Of a stretch of DNA of 64,000 nt, positions 10,330 through 21,900 are shown piece after piece. A program made the position numbers and the translations under genes. The stretch covers positions 1 to 64,000 of the forward strand of contig JAKCPI010001777.1 of assembly GCA_023213315.1 (NCBI GenBank), written 5' to 3'. The notes beneath the pieces were generated by a model. That model searched no databases. It was not told the origin of the DNA and saw only the letters and a list, made by a program, of their open reading frames with translations. Numbering within the stretch: the first letter of the stretch is position 1; each line of letters starts with the position of its first letter. The DNA comes from Euborellia annulipes (lineage: Eukaryota > Arthropoda > Insecta > Dermaptera > Anisolabididae).

Positions 10330-12150
10330 TTTAAATATACATCTATATTATTGATTAGTTACTTTATTTTCTGGAATATTTCCTTGATCTTATCAGAAAT
10401 ATTTAATCAAACATTTATATACAAATAAATAGTTAATTAATTCTAATAGTTCCTCTTCCCTCTTGTAGTAGTTAAATAATCAGAATTTCATTCATTTATT
10501 CTGCATTTAACAATTTGTACGAAAGAAAATTCTGTTGGTGGCTCATTGCATATCTAATTGTAAAATATACTCAAATTTTACATTCAACTGAAGGAGGCAT
10601 TAAAATAAAAATTTTTTAAAATCCTGTTCTGTATGAAGATGATATTTAGTCCACAAAACACTGTGTAAATAAAAGAATTTTACACCTAAAAAAAATCTCT
10701 CATTTCTTCTTCTATTTTAAAAAAGTTAAAATTTAATTAATTATTAGAAAACAAATCAAATTTTTTTTTATTAAAGTTTTAAACAATTGAAAATTTATGT
10801 CTACAAAGAATTTTATTATTCTGAAGTTTGCCAAATCTCAAAATCTATTAGGACTTTAACATTTAAAACTTTGCGAGTTGAAAAAAAAAATTAATTAATT
10901 ATTGAATTCTTTGAATTTTATCTTGAAAAAAAAGTACATTAGAAAACTTAATTTTTCTATTAAACTTTAATTTATAAAATTATTATTGATTTTATTTAAA
11001 TTTACAGATAATAACGTACACGTGGCATAATGTAAATAACAATGCTTAGATTGCAAATTAGTCGAGATTTTATTGTAAAAATGGATGAAAAAAAAAAAAT
11101 CAATTTGATTTATCTTAACAAATGTGGCTTTACACAAATAAAAATTATACAAGATGATAAATGACTAAAAATGACGACGACACAAAAAATATGATTTATG
11201 CATAGTTTATTTTAACAAAAGAAAAAAGAAAATAAGAATCGGTGTTATGTTCTTAAAAACCTTTTATATTATTTATTTATTTATTACTCGCTAATAACCC
11301 TTTTTTTTAATTATTAATAAATGTCCGTAAAATAGATTTGAAGATGATAATAAAAAAGATAAATAGAAACTGGTACAGGTTGAAACTGTTTGTATTTATT
11401 TTCTAAAATGAAAAACGTGTTTATTGATGGAGGGGAAAGAGCCCCCTCTACCGCACAAATTCACCCAAAATGTTACAAACCAACTATGCTTTAAAATCCT
11501 TACCTAAATGACAATTTCTTTTTTAAGAGGTCTTGGCTTGACCTACTTGTTCTTAAATAAATGAGAAATTAATTATTTATTGTCTAAAGTCGAAGGATGA
11601 TATTTTTTTGTTCGCAAACCCTCGTAACCTCTATACACTATAAAAAAGCGCTACTCCAAGTTTCCCGAAGAAAGATGAATTACGTATTACAGTTCTATAT
11701 AATAAAAGTTTTATTTTATTTAAATTATAATCAAAAAAATTAAATATTAATATCCATGTCATACGCAACAGAAAACTCATTTCAAGAGGCGATTAATAAT
11801 TCAATTGACTTTCTAATATTTCTCCGTTGACAAAAGGGATTTACATAAATGAATAACGACATTTGGTAAATATAAAATTTAATTTACCTGGATTTTCTTT
11901 TAATTCATTTTACGAATCACCTCAGTTTTTTTTTAAATAAATAATAAAAAAAAAAAAAAAAAAAAACTTAATTTCTTTTAACTCTCTGTGGAATTAATTT
12001 TTAAACCAAGTTTTTCAATTCTTTACTTTTTTATTCATTAAAAAACAAATATTGAAATTTACGCAAACAGACAGACTTTTGACGTCATTAATTCTTATTT
12101 TAATCTAAGAACTCATCTCAGATTTTTTTTTTTTAAACGCTTTTTTACTA
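10330..12150. other. AT-rich DNA, nothing identified
   Basis: Dominated by A/T words and homopolymers, including an A run at about 11947-11966 and TTTA repeats at 11270-11285. No tRNA-like boxes, ORFs above 61 codons or clear repeats were found. Confidence 0.5.
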
Positions 12151-12156
12151 TCTCTT

Positions 12157-12792
12157 TTGGGTCAAAAAAAGTGGTTTCCACTTGTGTGTGTGGACAATTT
12201 TAAGCATGAAGAAAATGAGCTAGGAGGTTAAAATTTTATATTTAAGTTAAACACCCCCCCCCTAGGGCGTGAAAATAAGCTTTTAAACAAATTCCGCCAA
12301 AGAGTACTAGTACTTTACTGATGTACCTTATCAGTTTTTTTCGATTTTCTCAAAATTCGCTCTAACGATTTTAATTAAAATTCATAAATCAACTGTTTTT
12401 TAGATGCTCTTTAAAATATATATTCTCATTTTGTCCTCAAAATTGTTTGAAGACCACTTTACTGATGTAGTATTTCAGATTTTTCAAATTCGCCATTTTT
12501 CGGCTCTTCCTTCCATAGAGCCAATAAATCCCTATGAGGATTTGTATTAAAATTTCGATTCCAAACGGGGTCTTCTCTATTGTGTATAAAATATCCAAAA
12601 AAATTTTGAAAAATAACCATAGTTTATTTCAAGCAGTCAACATTTAAAATACACAGAGCCTATCGAAATTTTGAATCAATTGTCCTTTTTTACTTCTTAC
12701 TTATGAAATGCAAGTGGTCAAGTTAACTAAGGTGCTATAGGAAACTAAATATATCTCGACACAAAAAAATCTGCTGTCACACCAGATTTTTA
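12157..12792 (+). mobile_element. R1 element, near-complete copy
   Basis: Runs from GTGGTTTCCACTTGTGTGTG through AGCTAGGAGGTT, the C-rich spot, GAGTACTAGTACTTTACTGA, the T-rich block, CGGCTCTTCCTTCCATAGAG, AAGTGGTCAAGTTAACTAAG and CTCGACACAAAAAAATCTG to CACACCAGATTTTT. The 5' terminal hairpin is missing and the 3' hairpin is collapsed to CTGCTGTCACACCAG. It retains the longer 3' half that many other copies lack. Confidence 0.75.
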
Positions 12793-12799
12793 AGACTAA

Positions 12800-13470
12800 T
12801 ACACATTTAATTTACCTTTTGTTTTTAAATTCTTTTATTTTAATAAATCATTTTGTCATTAATATAAATTCGTTATTCAATTTAAAAAAAAATGATGCAT
12901 AACAGCTGTTATTGAAATTGAATTTCTTTAAATCTTTCTACTTCCCTAATCTCGTTTGTTCTCTGTGTTTATATATATTGCGTGTGTGTTGGTGTGCACG
13001 TGGCGGATTTGGGACACTCGACACCATCGTCGGCGAATTTTTGCTTAGCATAGAGGTTTTCAAGCAGCAGCCTGATCTGATCTGACTAACGACCCGTCTG
13101 TCCGTCCGTCTGTCTCGATCTGCCTTTCACTGACACACTCATACTCGGATCCGCTGACACGCGTCTTCGATTTCACTCCCAAGCTCTTGGCTTCTTTTTT
13201 TCTTTTTATTATATTTTTATCCATATATGCCAGCACGATCGTCAATCTTATAAATTCAATTTCTTCAGTCTCTTTTATTTATTTATTTATTTTTTTTGTT
13301 AATATTATAATTGAAATAAGTAGAACTTAGGAGACAACCTTGACATCAAATAAAATAGATCCGTTAGAAATTTTTTGTCTTAATGTCACTGAAGATTGAT
13401 GTGAAAATAATTCAAGAGAATGAATGGAATGGAAAACTTGTTAAAAAAAAACTTCAAGATTTGAAAATTA
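12800..13470. promoter_or_regulatory. Non-repetitive stretch with GC-richer core
   Basis: The core at about 12990-13170 is less AT-rich than its surroundings and holds a GT-rich run, CACGTGGCGG, GGACACTCGACACC and (TCCG/TCTG)n words. It could be a promoter or untranslated exon. The minus-strand 61-codon ORF (13060-13245) is only a read-through of this composition. No splice-bounded coding segment is convincing. Confidence 0.25.
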
Positions 13471-13473
13471 ACA

Positions 13474-13688
13474 ATTTTAAATCTATTGTACCGGTTTCGA
13501 TCACCTTTCTCATACCTAAATATGTTAATATAGGTATAGAGAAAGTATTGGATTCATGTCAAAAAATCGATGTCAAGATTTTGATGGATATTCACGTTTT
13601 GAGGTCCCCTGAATCCAAAAAAGTTGTTTTCGCAATATGGTCTGTGTGACCAGTCACACCAGATTTTTTGATTTCTTCAGCTTTATGC
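13474..13688 (+). mobile_element. R1 mini-copy inserted in a ribozyme-like tail
   Basis: A segment matching the tail at 14380-14437 is split here. Its left part (TCTATTGTACCGGTTTCGAT, from 13479) and right part (GATTTCTTCAGCTTTATGC, from 13659) flank about 150 bp of R1. That R1 piece begins with a hairpin (ATACCTAAATATGTTAATAT...) and ends GACCAGTCACACCAG plus T. Comparison with the unsplit copy helps define R1 ends. The ORF at 13383-13649 spans this junction and is not a gene. Confidence 0.55.
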
Positions 13689-14375
13689 ACTCTGTCTGTA
13701 TGTGAACAAAATATCTCAAGAACGAAAAAGAGTTAGGAGGTTGAAATTTTATATTTAAGTTAGGCACACTCCATGAGGCGTGAAACTAAGTTTTTAAATA
13801 AAATCGGCCAAAAAGTACTTTAGTGATGCACTTTTTTAGTTTTTTTTCGACCTTCTAAAATTCGCTCTAACGATTTTGATTAAAATTCAAAAATCAATTA
13901 TTTTTTAGATGCTCTTTAAAAGGTATATTCTCATTATGCCCTTGAAAACTTTTGAAGCACACTTTACTTTTGTACTTCATAGGAAAGATAGGAGATATTG
14001 TTACCATGGTAACAATATATAAATGTTTTCCCATTAAGATTCAAATTCATAAATCAACTATTTTTCAGATGCTCTTTACTATATCCGTAAAATTTCTCGT
14101 GAAAATTGTTTGAAGTACATTGCTGATGTACTATTAGAGTTTTTTCAAATTCATTTTTCGGCTCTTCCTTCCATAGAGCCAATGATTTGCATGTTGATTT
14201 CGATTCAAAAGAACTTTTATTATTACTTATGAATTACAAGTGGTCAAGTTAAGAACTAAGGTGCTATGGGAAACTTAATGTATATCGACACAAAAATCTG
14301 GTGTGACAAGTACAGTACACAACTTTCGATTACCGAAGGTAAGAGAAAGTTGTGTGCTGTGCAACCAGTTATACC
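13689..14375 (+). mobile_element. R1 element, long copy
   Basis: Starts TCTGTCTGTATGTGAACAAA, continues AGTTAGGAGGTTGAAATTTT and the rest of the R1 body, and ends in the terminal hairpin. The hairpin has arms CTGGTGTGAC...ACAACTTTC and GAAAGTTGTGTGCTGTGC, with GATTACCGAAGGTAAGA between. Within it a block containing CAACTATTTTTCAGATGCTC repeats an earlier block after about 170 bp, so the element is internally duplicated. The 63-codon ORF at 14266-14457 lies across the hairpin. Confidence 0.75.
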
Positions 14376-14395
14376 AAATTTTTTTAAAATCTATT

Positions 14396-14437
14396 GTATA
14401 GGTTTCGGTTACCTTTTTTTTGACTTCTTCAGCTTTA
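14396..14437 (-). ncRNA. Hammerhead-like tail beside R1
   Basis: Minus strand reads CTGAAGA (14432-14426), an A-rich stretch, GGTAACC, then GAAACCTAT (14406 downward). The core boxes are present with CUGANGA and GAAA. Helix II is not convincing and the cleavage triplet is altered. A near copy lies at 13479-13500/13659-13675, giving two same-orientation tails that flank R1. Confidence 0.4.
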
Positions 14438-14558
14438 TGTACACAAATTACTTCTAATAAATAAATATTTTTATATAGTATTAAAACTAATTTTAATATT
14501 TAAATTTTAAATAATTTTCTTTCTTAATAATTATTCAATGATATGTAAGGAGGAGATG

Positions 14559-14838
14559 CTGCATTTTCCTATATGGGTCAAATATTACGACCTAGCGGTG
14601 GGATTGGAGTCCACTTAAATATCAATATTTTTTTCATTTATATCATTTCAATTTTGTAACTCTTTGAAGGGTTGAAAAAGGCAAAAAGAAGTTCTATTTC
14701 AAAAATATTTAATTCCACTTGAACTAAATTGAAATGAATTAATGAAAAAACATTGATATTTAAGTGGGCTTCAAACCCACGTTAGAAATTAAAGGTCGCT
14801 AAAAAAAAGTAATATTTGACCGATATAGGAAAATGCAG
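14559..14838. mobile_element. Foldback element F7
   Basis: A 280-bp imperfect palindrome. The left arm starts CTGCATTTTCCTATATGGGT and the right arm ends ACCGATATAGGAAAATGCAG. Matching inner blocks include GGTCAAATATTAC, a GTGGGNTT word, CCACTTAAATATCAAT, and a TTTTTTCATT/CATTTCAATTT region on each side. Arms are over 100 bp with scattered mismatches and a small insertion. No ORF is present, so this is a foldback-type MITE; target duplication is not clear. Confidence 0.65.
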
Positions 14839-15188
14839 GAAATTATAACGGGGCGCTTATTGGCCCGGAGCTCTTAAAGCCTGGCCCAATAAGGACCCAT
14901 TTGTCCTATATACGGAATTCTTTGATCGATAAAAATTCAGATTCAAAACAGAAGAAGGGTTAGGTATAAATAAATATCTATCTATAGGTAGGAGATTTAA
15001 AATGGATTCCTCTCTCTTTAAATACATATTTATAAATGTCAACCAATTTTCTAGGAAAACAAAGTGACGTTATAGGATCGATTTGCACACCCTGCAGCAC
15101 ATTTTCACATACAAAAACAAGAACGTCGTTTAAAACAATTTGTCCTTGTTTTATCTGATTATTTTTTTACCTTTACCTACCTATAAAG

Positions 15189-16238
15189 GCTATATATAAA
15201 TGAGAGAGAGAGAAAGTATTGCGATCATGACAAAAATTCGATGTAGAGATTTTGATGGACGTTTTGAGGTCCACTTACTTGTTAGTTAAAAAAAGAAGGT
15301 CCTACAAAATGCTCTGTCTGTCTGTGTGTCATCAAAATAAACTATGAAGGAGATGAGCTACGAGGTTTAAATTTTATATTTATGTTAAATAAGCTCAGTC
15401 GAGGCACGAAAGAAAGATTTTAAATAAAATCGGTACAAAAGTTCTATTATTTCGGAGCAAGTTCACACAGCACTTGAAAACAACTGGAAAATAGGCAGTC
15501 GAAACGTTGTACAGTATTTATATTTTTAATAAATAAATAATAAAACAAAATGTACTTTTTTAGTATTTTTTTGATTTTCTCATAATTCCCTCCACAATTT
15601 TGATTAAAATTCATAAATCAATTTTTTTTTTAGATGTTCTTTAAAATGTATATTCTCATATTGCCCTCAAAAATATTTGATGTACACTTAAAGTAGCGTA
15701 GCGAGCTTAACTCGCGCCCGGGGCACAATACCTTTTAAGCACCCCCCCCCCCATTCGAAAACGATATAATATTATATGTAAAATATACAAAATTATTATA
15801 TATATTACACTGGCACTAAATTTAAAATATATTTTCCAGAAATCAATTATAATAAAAATAAAAATTATCCAGCATTTTTTTTTTGTTTTGCGGACCATTT
15901 GACGGGGCGCCCGATGCCCCTCTTGCCCCCCCCCCCTCGCTACGCCACTGTACACTTCTCTTGTACTTCCTTATTCTCCTTAGATTACCAATTTATTTAT
16001 TTTATGTTATCGAGGTTATTTTTATATAGGGCCTATTATTATTTATTTTACTTTCTCTCACTATTATTTATATACAGTAGGCTATTTAACAAAATATCAA
16101 TATTTTTCTGCTTCTAAATTTTACATTTTGATATCAGCGGAAACTAAATATATGTCGACACAAAAAATCTGGTGTGACAAGGACAACTTTCAATTACCAA
16201 AGTTATGTGCTGTGCGACTGGCCACACCAGATTTTTTG
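15189..16238 (+). mobile_element. R1 element with two nested insertions
   Basis: Begins with the R1 5' end (GAGAGAAAGTATTGCGATCA), then GATTTTGATGGACG, a TCTGTCTGTCTGTG microsatellite and the R1 body. It is interrupted near 15443-15548 by a segment containing GGCAGTCGAAACGTTGTAC, where the usual AGTACTAGTACT site stands in other copies. It is interrupted again by a hAT-type MITE at 15690. It resumes with TTCTCTTGTACTTCC and ends with the terminal hairpin and GGCCACACCAGATTTTTT at 16238. Part of 15960-16120 does not match other copies. Confidence 0.65.
15690..15949. mobile_element. hAT-type MITE nested in R1
   Basis: A 260-bp insertion with the 8-bp target duplication GTACACTT (15682-15689 and 15950-15957), diagnostic of hAT transposons. 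The inverted ends are GTAGCGTAGCGAG on the left and CTCGCTACGCCACT on the right. C and G homopolymer tracts lie just inside each end. The 82-codon minus-strand ORF across it translates to a G/R-rich peptide that is a common transposon-end artefact, not a gene. Non-autonomous, no transposase. Confidence 0.8.
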
Positions 16239-16239
16239 A

Positions 16240-16915
16240 TAACTTTTATGTATTTATTTATTATTTAAAGTTTTTTTTATTATCCTGCATTGGCTTCCCA
16301 ACTGTTTTTCTAACAACGAATAGAAACAACATGTTTTTGCCTGTTGTTCATCCCCTTTTGATTAAATCACTCTCTTCGCTCACTCACTCTTTTTTTTTTT
16401 GATGACTAAACCCAAACTTAGCAAATTAAATTTTCATTCCCCTTTTTAATTGTAATCTATATGTTTCTGAACCCTGACTAGATTTATTTTCTATTTTTAA
16501 AAATATCTCTCTCTTCGTAAACGAGCAATCATATTAAATCGTTTTTTTTTTACATTTTCAAATGATTTGTGTTATGGATACGTAATTCTAAAGAGGCCAT
16601 CATTAAAAAAATTTCATTTAGTGGAATTTAATTATCAAAGGGAAGCTGGACGCCACTTTTAGCTCTTTTTGCTTCGCAATCATTAGTGAGGTCATATTAT
16701 TTTATTCATCAGGGAAATAAAAATCTTTTTGGATTGAGATTTGAGAAAAAAAAATACACAAAGGATTCAAAATATAGCCTAAACATTGATCGGCCTATAT
16801 TTTATCATTATATAAAAAATGTTACTTGTGAAATTCATTATTTATTTATTTTACTAAATAGTTGTATGCAAAGCTAGGAATTGTAAATTGGGAAGATAAG
16901 GAGAATAAAACCAGC
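16240..16915. other. AT-rich DNA, nothing identified
   Basis: No repeat copy, tRNA-like boxes or supported ORF. The short ORFs at 16205-16402 and 16686-16877 have no recognisable features. Confidence 0.45.
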
Positions 16916-16917
16916 AA

Positions 16918-17312
16918 TCTCACCTCCCTGGGGCGTGAAAATAAGCTTTTAAACAAAATTGGCCAAAAAGTACTAGTTCTTTTCTGATGTACTTTTTCAC
17001 TTTTTTTCGATTTTCTCAAAATTTGCTTCAACGTTTTTGTTTAAAATTCAAAAATCAACTATTTTTTAGATGCTCTTTAAAATGTATATTTTCATTTTGC
17101 CATTGAAATCTTCTGAAATTCACTCTACTCTTGTACTTCATAGGAAAGATAGGAGAAATGGTTGCCTTGGAACAAAATATTAATATTTTCCCATACTTAT
17201 AAATTTTAGATCTTGAAATTCGAATGTACTGTACTGTCGGAAACTAAATATATGTCGTCACAAAAAATCTGCACACCTTCGGTAATCGAAAGTTGTGTTT
17301 TGCTTCATTGAC
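16918..17312 (+). mobile_element. R1 element, 5'-truncated copy
   Basis: Starts inside the body at CTCACCTCCCTGGGGCGTGA, then GTACTAGTTCTTTTCTGATG, the T-rich block and AGATAGGAGAAATGGTTGCC, then CTGTCGGAAACTAAATATAT and a shortened terminal hairpin (CTTCGGTAATCGAAAGTTGT). The left arm of the terminal hairpin is largely deleted. Confidence 0.75.
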
Positions 17313-17834
17313 AGTTTAATAAAGTCCTAAAAGTAATAAATATCAGATTTTTTTTCTTGTTTCTTGTCTGTTATCAATTATTCTTCACAAATACAAATGT
17401 TTGACCTCTACATATGTTTATGTTTTAAATAATCTTGATTCGAAAATAAATTTCTAAGTATGTATTAATCAATTCCATTAGTGTCCTAGTATTCCGGAAA
17501 ACCATGCATGACTAATGCAAAATTGCAAATGGGAGAATTTGGCTTTGATAGTTGAACAGTAATTTGATATCTCTTGAATTTTATTATTTTAGACTTCACT
17601 ATACTAAAATTTGTCTATTAGTAGTTTAATTGGAATGTAGTTAAATATAAAGATTTCAAAATATAAACACTTGAAGGGTTTTTGGATTAAATAATTAAAA
17701 CAAAGGAAAAAGTTTATAAAACGAAAAAAAATTCAAAATAATTGAAAAGGGGGGATTTTTAATTTTTATTTTGCAATGATCATCCATCGCTAGATAAATT
17801 TAATTTTTTTTTAAATTTCAATTTTAATGGAAAT

Positions 17835-17890
17835 CATTGAAGAAGAATGATCAAATTCGTGTCGAAACGTTTGGAAATAAAAATCATTTT
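17835..17890 (+). ncRNA. Decayed hammerhead-like tail
   Basis: TTGAAGAAGAATGATC is followed by TTCGTGTCGAAACGTTTGG and then an A-rich end. It has the order GAAGA, spacer, CGAAACGT seen in better copies, but with C3 of the CUGANGA box replaced, weak helix II and no UC cleavage site. Relic or chance. Confidence 0.3.
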
Positions 17891-18061
17891 TATATGATGA
17901 CTTTAATCCTGAGTAAAAATTTTATTTTGGATGTCCAAATTTGCATCAAACATTTGATTTATTCATTTTATTTTTTGTTATGATTTTCATCTGCAGCTGG
18001 TGAGGCCATCTGGATTTTCGTAGTCCAATTTTCGGGAGAGTGCTTTTGGGGATGTTTCGTT

Positions 18062-18178
18062 TTCTCTCCCCCCGGTGCCAAATCCAAGGGGGTCCTGGGT
18101 CCAATATGGCGACCATCGATCGCATCCTCCCCTACACATTGCCAACACACTCACACACTCTTATAGTCACTTAGAGAG

Positions 18179-18212
<34 letters not shown>

Positions 18213-18420
18213 TTCTTTCTCCCGAATAGGCTTCAAGTTCTGAATGCCCAGACAGACATAGTCGTTGGAGTGTGTTTTTGCACGGAAGTTGCTGACCTAT
18301 TTCTGGAGCAACGGTCCGTCGCACTGGCCCACTTGGTTATTTATATTTCTGCATGCGCAAATTACACTCTTGCATTCATCAACACAAAACAAATATGGCG
18401 CCAAGTAGGTACTGAGAGTA
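18062..18420. promoter_or_regulatory. Promoter-like stretch with ATGGCG and NRF1-like sites
   Basis: A GC-richer stretch in an AT-rich setting. It holds CCAATATGGCGAC (18101-18113) and AAATATGGCGCC (18391-18402), both like YY1 sites, and GCATGCGCA (18351-18359), like an NRF1 half-palindrome. A (CA)15 run lies at about 18181-18211. These site types cluster at TATA-less housekeeping promoters. The 126-codon ORF (18075-18455) and the minus-strand 60-codon ORF (17968-18150, which includes a Kozak-like AGATGGCC) overlap it. Neither shows a known domain. Confidence 0.35.
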
Positions 18421-18694
18421 AAATATCAACCAATAGCCAAGGAGAAAAAAAATAGTTATTTAGCTGTTACTAATTTGTCAGGATGTTTATTTTTCTTCTT
18501 ATAACATTCAAATGATGTCAATCCAAAAATAATAAGATTCACAGTTAAGACTCCAAACAAATTAATCGATTTAACTAAAACTTTGCAGAACAAGGGACGT
18601 TTTTTCTTATAATAATTAACTATTAGACGTCTAATATAAAAGGTAATTATCATAAATGACTGAGACCTAGTTTTTGAAATTCAAAAATGAAAAA

Positions 18695-19150
18695 TAAAAT
18701 CTGGTGTGACTGGGCGCACAGTACACAACTTTAAACTTACTTTCGGTAATCGAAAGTTGTGTTCTGTGCTTGTCACACCAGATTTTTTTGTGTCGACATT
18801 TATATAGTTTCCGACAGTATGGTACATTTGAATTTCCAGATGTAAAATTATTAATCATGGGAAAATATTTATATTTTGTTACTATGGCAATCATTCGTCC
18901 TATCTTTCCTATGAAGTACAAGAGAAAAGTGGTCTTCAAAAGATTTCAACTTCAAATTGAGAAAATACATTTTAAAGAGCATTTAAAAAATAATTGATTT
19001 ATGAATTTAAAAAAAAATCGTTGGAGCCAATTTTGAGAAAATCAAGAAAAAAACTGAAAAAGTACATCAGTAAAGTACTAGTACTCTTTGGCCAATTTTG
19101 TGCAAAAGTTTTGTATCACGTCTCAGGGGATACTTAACATAAATATAAAA
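18695..19150 (-). mobile_element. R1 element, head-to-head pair, left member
   Basis: Reverse-oriented R1. The terminal hairpin comes first (CTGGTGTGACTGGGCGCACA...TGTGTTCTGTGCTTGTCACA), then TGTCGACA, the body, AAAGTACTAGTACTCTTTGG and AACATAAATATAAAA. It stops at the body block where a plus-oriented copy takes over. The two ORFs at 18667-18939 and 18770-18997 lie in it and are artefacts of the repeat. Confidence 0.8.
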
Positions 19151-19444
19151 ATTCGAAGTCGAAATTTTGAGGTTCCCTGAATCCAAAAAAGTGGTTTTCG
19201 CTGTCTGTCTGTGAACAAAATATCTCAAGATCGAAAAGAACTAGGAGGTTGAGATTTCATATTTAAGTTTGGTCTCGCCCTGGAACGTGACACGAAGCTT
19301 TTGAACAGAATTGGCCAAAAAGCACTAGTACTTTACTGATGTACTTTTTTAGATTTTCTCAAAATTCGCTCCAACGATTTTGATTAAATTTCAAAAATCA
19401 ATTATTTTTTAGATGCTCTTTGAAATGTATATTCTCATTTTGCC
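19151..19444 (+). mobile_element. R1 element, head-to-head pair, right member
   Basis: Plus-oriented R1 from GAAATTTTGAGGTTCCCTGA through GCTGTCTGTCTGTGAAC, AACTAGGAGGTTGAGATTTC and CACTAGTACTTTACTGATGT to TATTCTCATTTTGCCC. With the preceding minus copy it forms a large imperfect inverted repeat joined at the R1 5' ends. Confidence 0.75.
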
Positions 19445-21900
19445 CTGAGTTAAACTGGACGTTGGCCGATAAAACTAATATAGTTCTTTCTTATTAGTAC
19501 TTTTAATGGTAAAAATTTTATCAAAATTCCAGTGTACTTTTTGGGTAGTATTTGTTGATTTACGAAAAACGAACGTTCGGTTTTCCATTCATTGAAAAAA
19601 ATCTGCAAATATTAATTGTATATGTTTATTAAAAAAAAAAAAAAAAAAGAAAAAAACATTTGAAAAGCTCCTATTTTACTTTTTTTTTTGTTCGTTCTGA
19701 AGTAGAGAGAGATCTAACCACATGGTAAAAAAAAAACGAAATAAACATTCTTTTACTTTTAGCTTTCTTTAAACAAAAAACTAGATACTTTCAAAACTTT
19801 AGGGTGGTCCTGAACCCTTGTGATAAAAAAATGTGAAGTTGAGACTAATGTAAGAGAGAAAATAATTTCTAATGAAAGAAAAATCATATTTATTATTATA
19901 CTGTATATACATAGCATAAATTAGTATAATTTGTCGCCATGTTAATTACGATATGCTTCGTTGAAGTCAGAGAAACAAAATATAGCCTACTTAATATGCA
20001 AAGATATTTAAAGGAGTTATAATTATTTTGAATAAAATCCTTTGAAAGAGAAGTATAAGTATAAATAAAGTAAAAAATATATTATAAATTTTCTCATTTA
20101 ATTATTAGGTCCCATGCACAATTATAAGATAGTAGGATACTTGTTTTTGAATCCTGTAAGGTAGGCAACCAATATGGCGACTCGATTAATTGGTCAAACT
20201 GGTTAAACTATTAATATAAAAGAATATATAGACTACTTAATGTTTCATATTTATTTTTGAGAATTTTTTAAAAATATCTAGAAAAGAAATTTTATTTGAC
20301 TTTCTTTTCTAAAGATACACAAAATCATTGGCAGCCGAAAATTTATTTTATTCTATATTAAATAAGTTATTTTATTCTAACAATTATTATTGTTGAAACA
20401 TTATGTATTTATGAGAATTTAAAAACACTAGGTCATAAGTTTAAAATATTAATTTTTAATAAATCGTTGATAAGAGCTTAGTGTTTTTACCTAGTTTAGT
20501 TTACCTTTTATCCTAGTGTTTTTCCCCAGAAATTATTTATTATTCATACACTCTCTACTGCAATGAAGACCGATAATAGGGCTTATAAGGTTTTAAAATT
20601 GGAAAATCACTTAATAATAGACTATAGATGAATGTAAGAAACTTGGATGTTTAGTTTAGTTTAGCTATCTATCCAAATAAATATGTCACCTTATTTAATA
20701 TGCCAGAATAATTTATTTATCAATTTTTTTTCTTTTTGAACTTTAGTAAACGAATTGCGAAATATGATTAAATACAAAAAATAACAATTTTCATCCAGTG
20801 AATCATTCCCTCTTACAACATTTACATTTTGTCTTTAATTAGTAACTTAAATATGTTAACTTAATTGCGTCATATAAGATTTTTCGAAGAAATACTTATT
20901 ATTAATAGCTTAATACCGTAAATATAAAAAGAAAAATATATATATTTTTTTTTATAAATTATCAAAGTTTTGGTTGATGATATAGCCTAATGTAAATGAT
21001 ATTAAAGTCCAGGCATATTTATTTATGCTAATAAAATTGATTTTATAATTTGGAATAAAAAAATGTGATTATTGATCTTATCACAATCAAGATTTCTTTA
21101 CAAATATTAATAGAACACATCAAAAATCAAAAATTTTTAATAGGTTGTTCACGTCCTTCCTTACCTTCCTATGTAAATATGAAAGGGGTGAAAGGTTGAG
21201 GCAATCGCGCTCCCTGAGGACCGATTCACTCCAAATTTTTTAATCTCTTTAGGTTAAAATCATAGCCTTACTTTTTAGGTTAAAGACTCCATTTTAATGC
21301 ATTAAATCCGGCGTTAAAATATTATTGTAAATACCATAGACATGACATTATTTTTTAACACTATTGACTAAATGTTAAACGCTTTGGCGTTAAAGTTTTT
21401 GCTTACAGAATAGGCATGGTGTTCAAATGAATTAACGCTGATTAAAAGTTAACGTTTTTGCTTAGATCTGTTTATAATATTTCAAGGGGGGGGGGGGGGG
21501 GGGACTTCCACATCACCTACCCCCCTGACTACGGTCCTAATTTTATATTTCTTTTATTTCTTTTGACTTAAACTGAATCGTATCTTTTTACCAGCCTTTA
21601 TTTAGTTCTTTCAGTCCGTTTTGAATCAATTTCCCTTCAATATTTTCTTTTTTTATAGATGACTTTATCATAAGGGTTGTCTTTTCAAAGCTTTGTTGAA
21701 AGTTAAAAAAATATTTTCTTAAATAAAAATTTTCTAAACAATTCTTAACTCTATTTGAATTGATAAAAATATATTTTGCTCTCACCAGCATATGTCTTAA
21801 GACAAGCAAGCTTTGTCCGATGAAGTATTATTTTAATCAACTCGTTTTTTATTTTTATTTCTTTAACTGTCACAAATGAACAAACTTTTGCAAGATGTCA
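19445..21900. other. Long plain AT-rich stretch
   Basis: No convincing gene. It holds A runs at about 19628-19646 and a G run at 21485-21503. TTAA-rich words repeat at 21290-21460, where GTTAAAGTTTTTGCTTA and GTTAACGTTTTTGCTTA occur 60 bp apart. Short GTAAGGTAGGCAACCAAT-type words recur at 20155, 28528, 29776 and 32636. The 73-codon minus ORF at 21588-21809 has no recognised features. Confidence 0.45.

Noticed and set aside
13383..13649. 88-codon ORF
   Set aside because: It crosses the junction between a ribozyme-like tail and an R1 insertion; parts recur in other R1 copies with stops or frameshifts.
15707..15955. 82-codon minus-strand ORF with G/R-rich start
   Set aside because: It lies wholly within a hAT-type MITE and translates the inverted end. 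This is a known kind of transposon-derived artefact in protein predictions.
18075..18455. Longest ORF in the window (126 codons)
   Set aside because: It is kept open by a CA microsatellite and shows no domain, so it is listed only as part of a promoter-like stretch.
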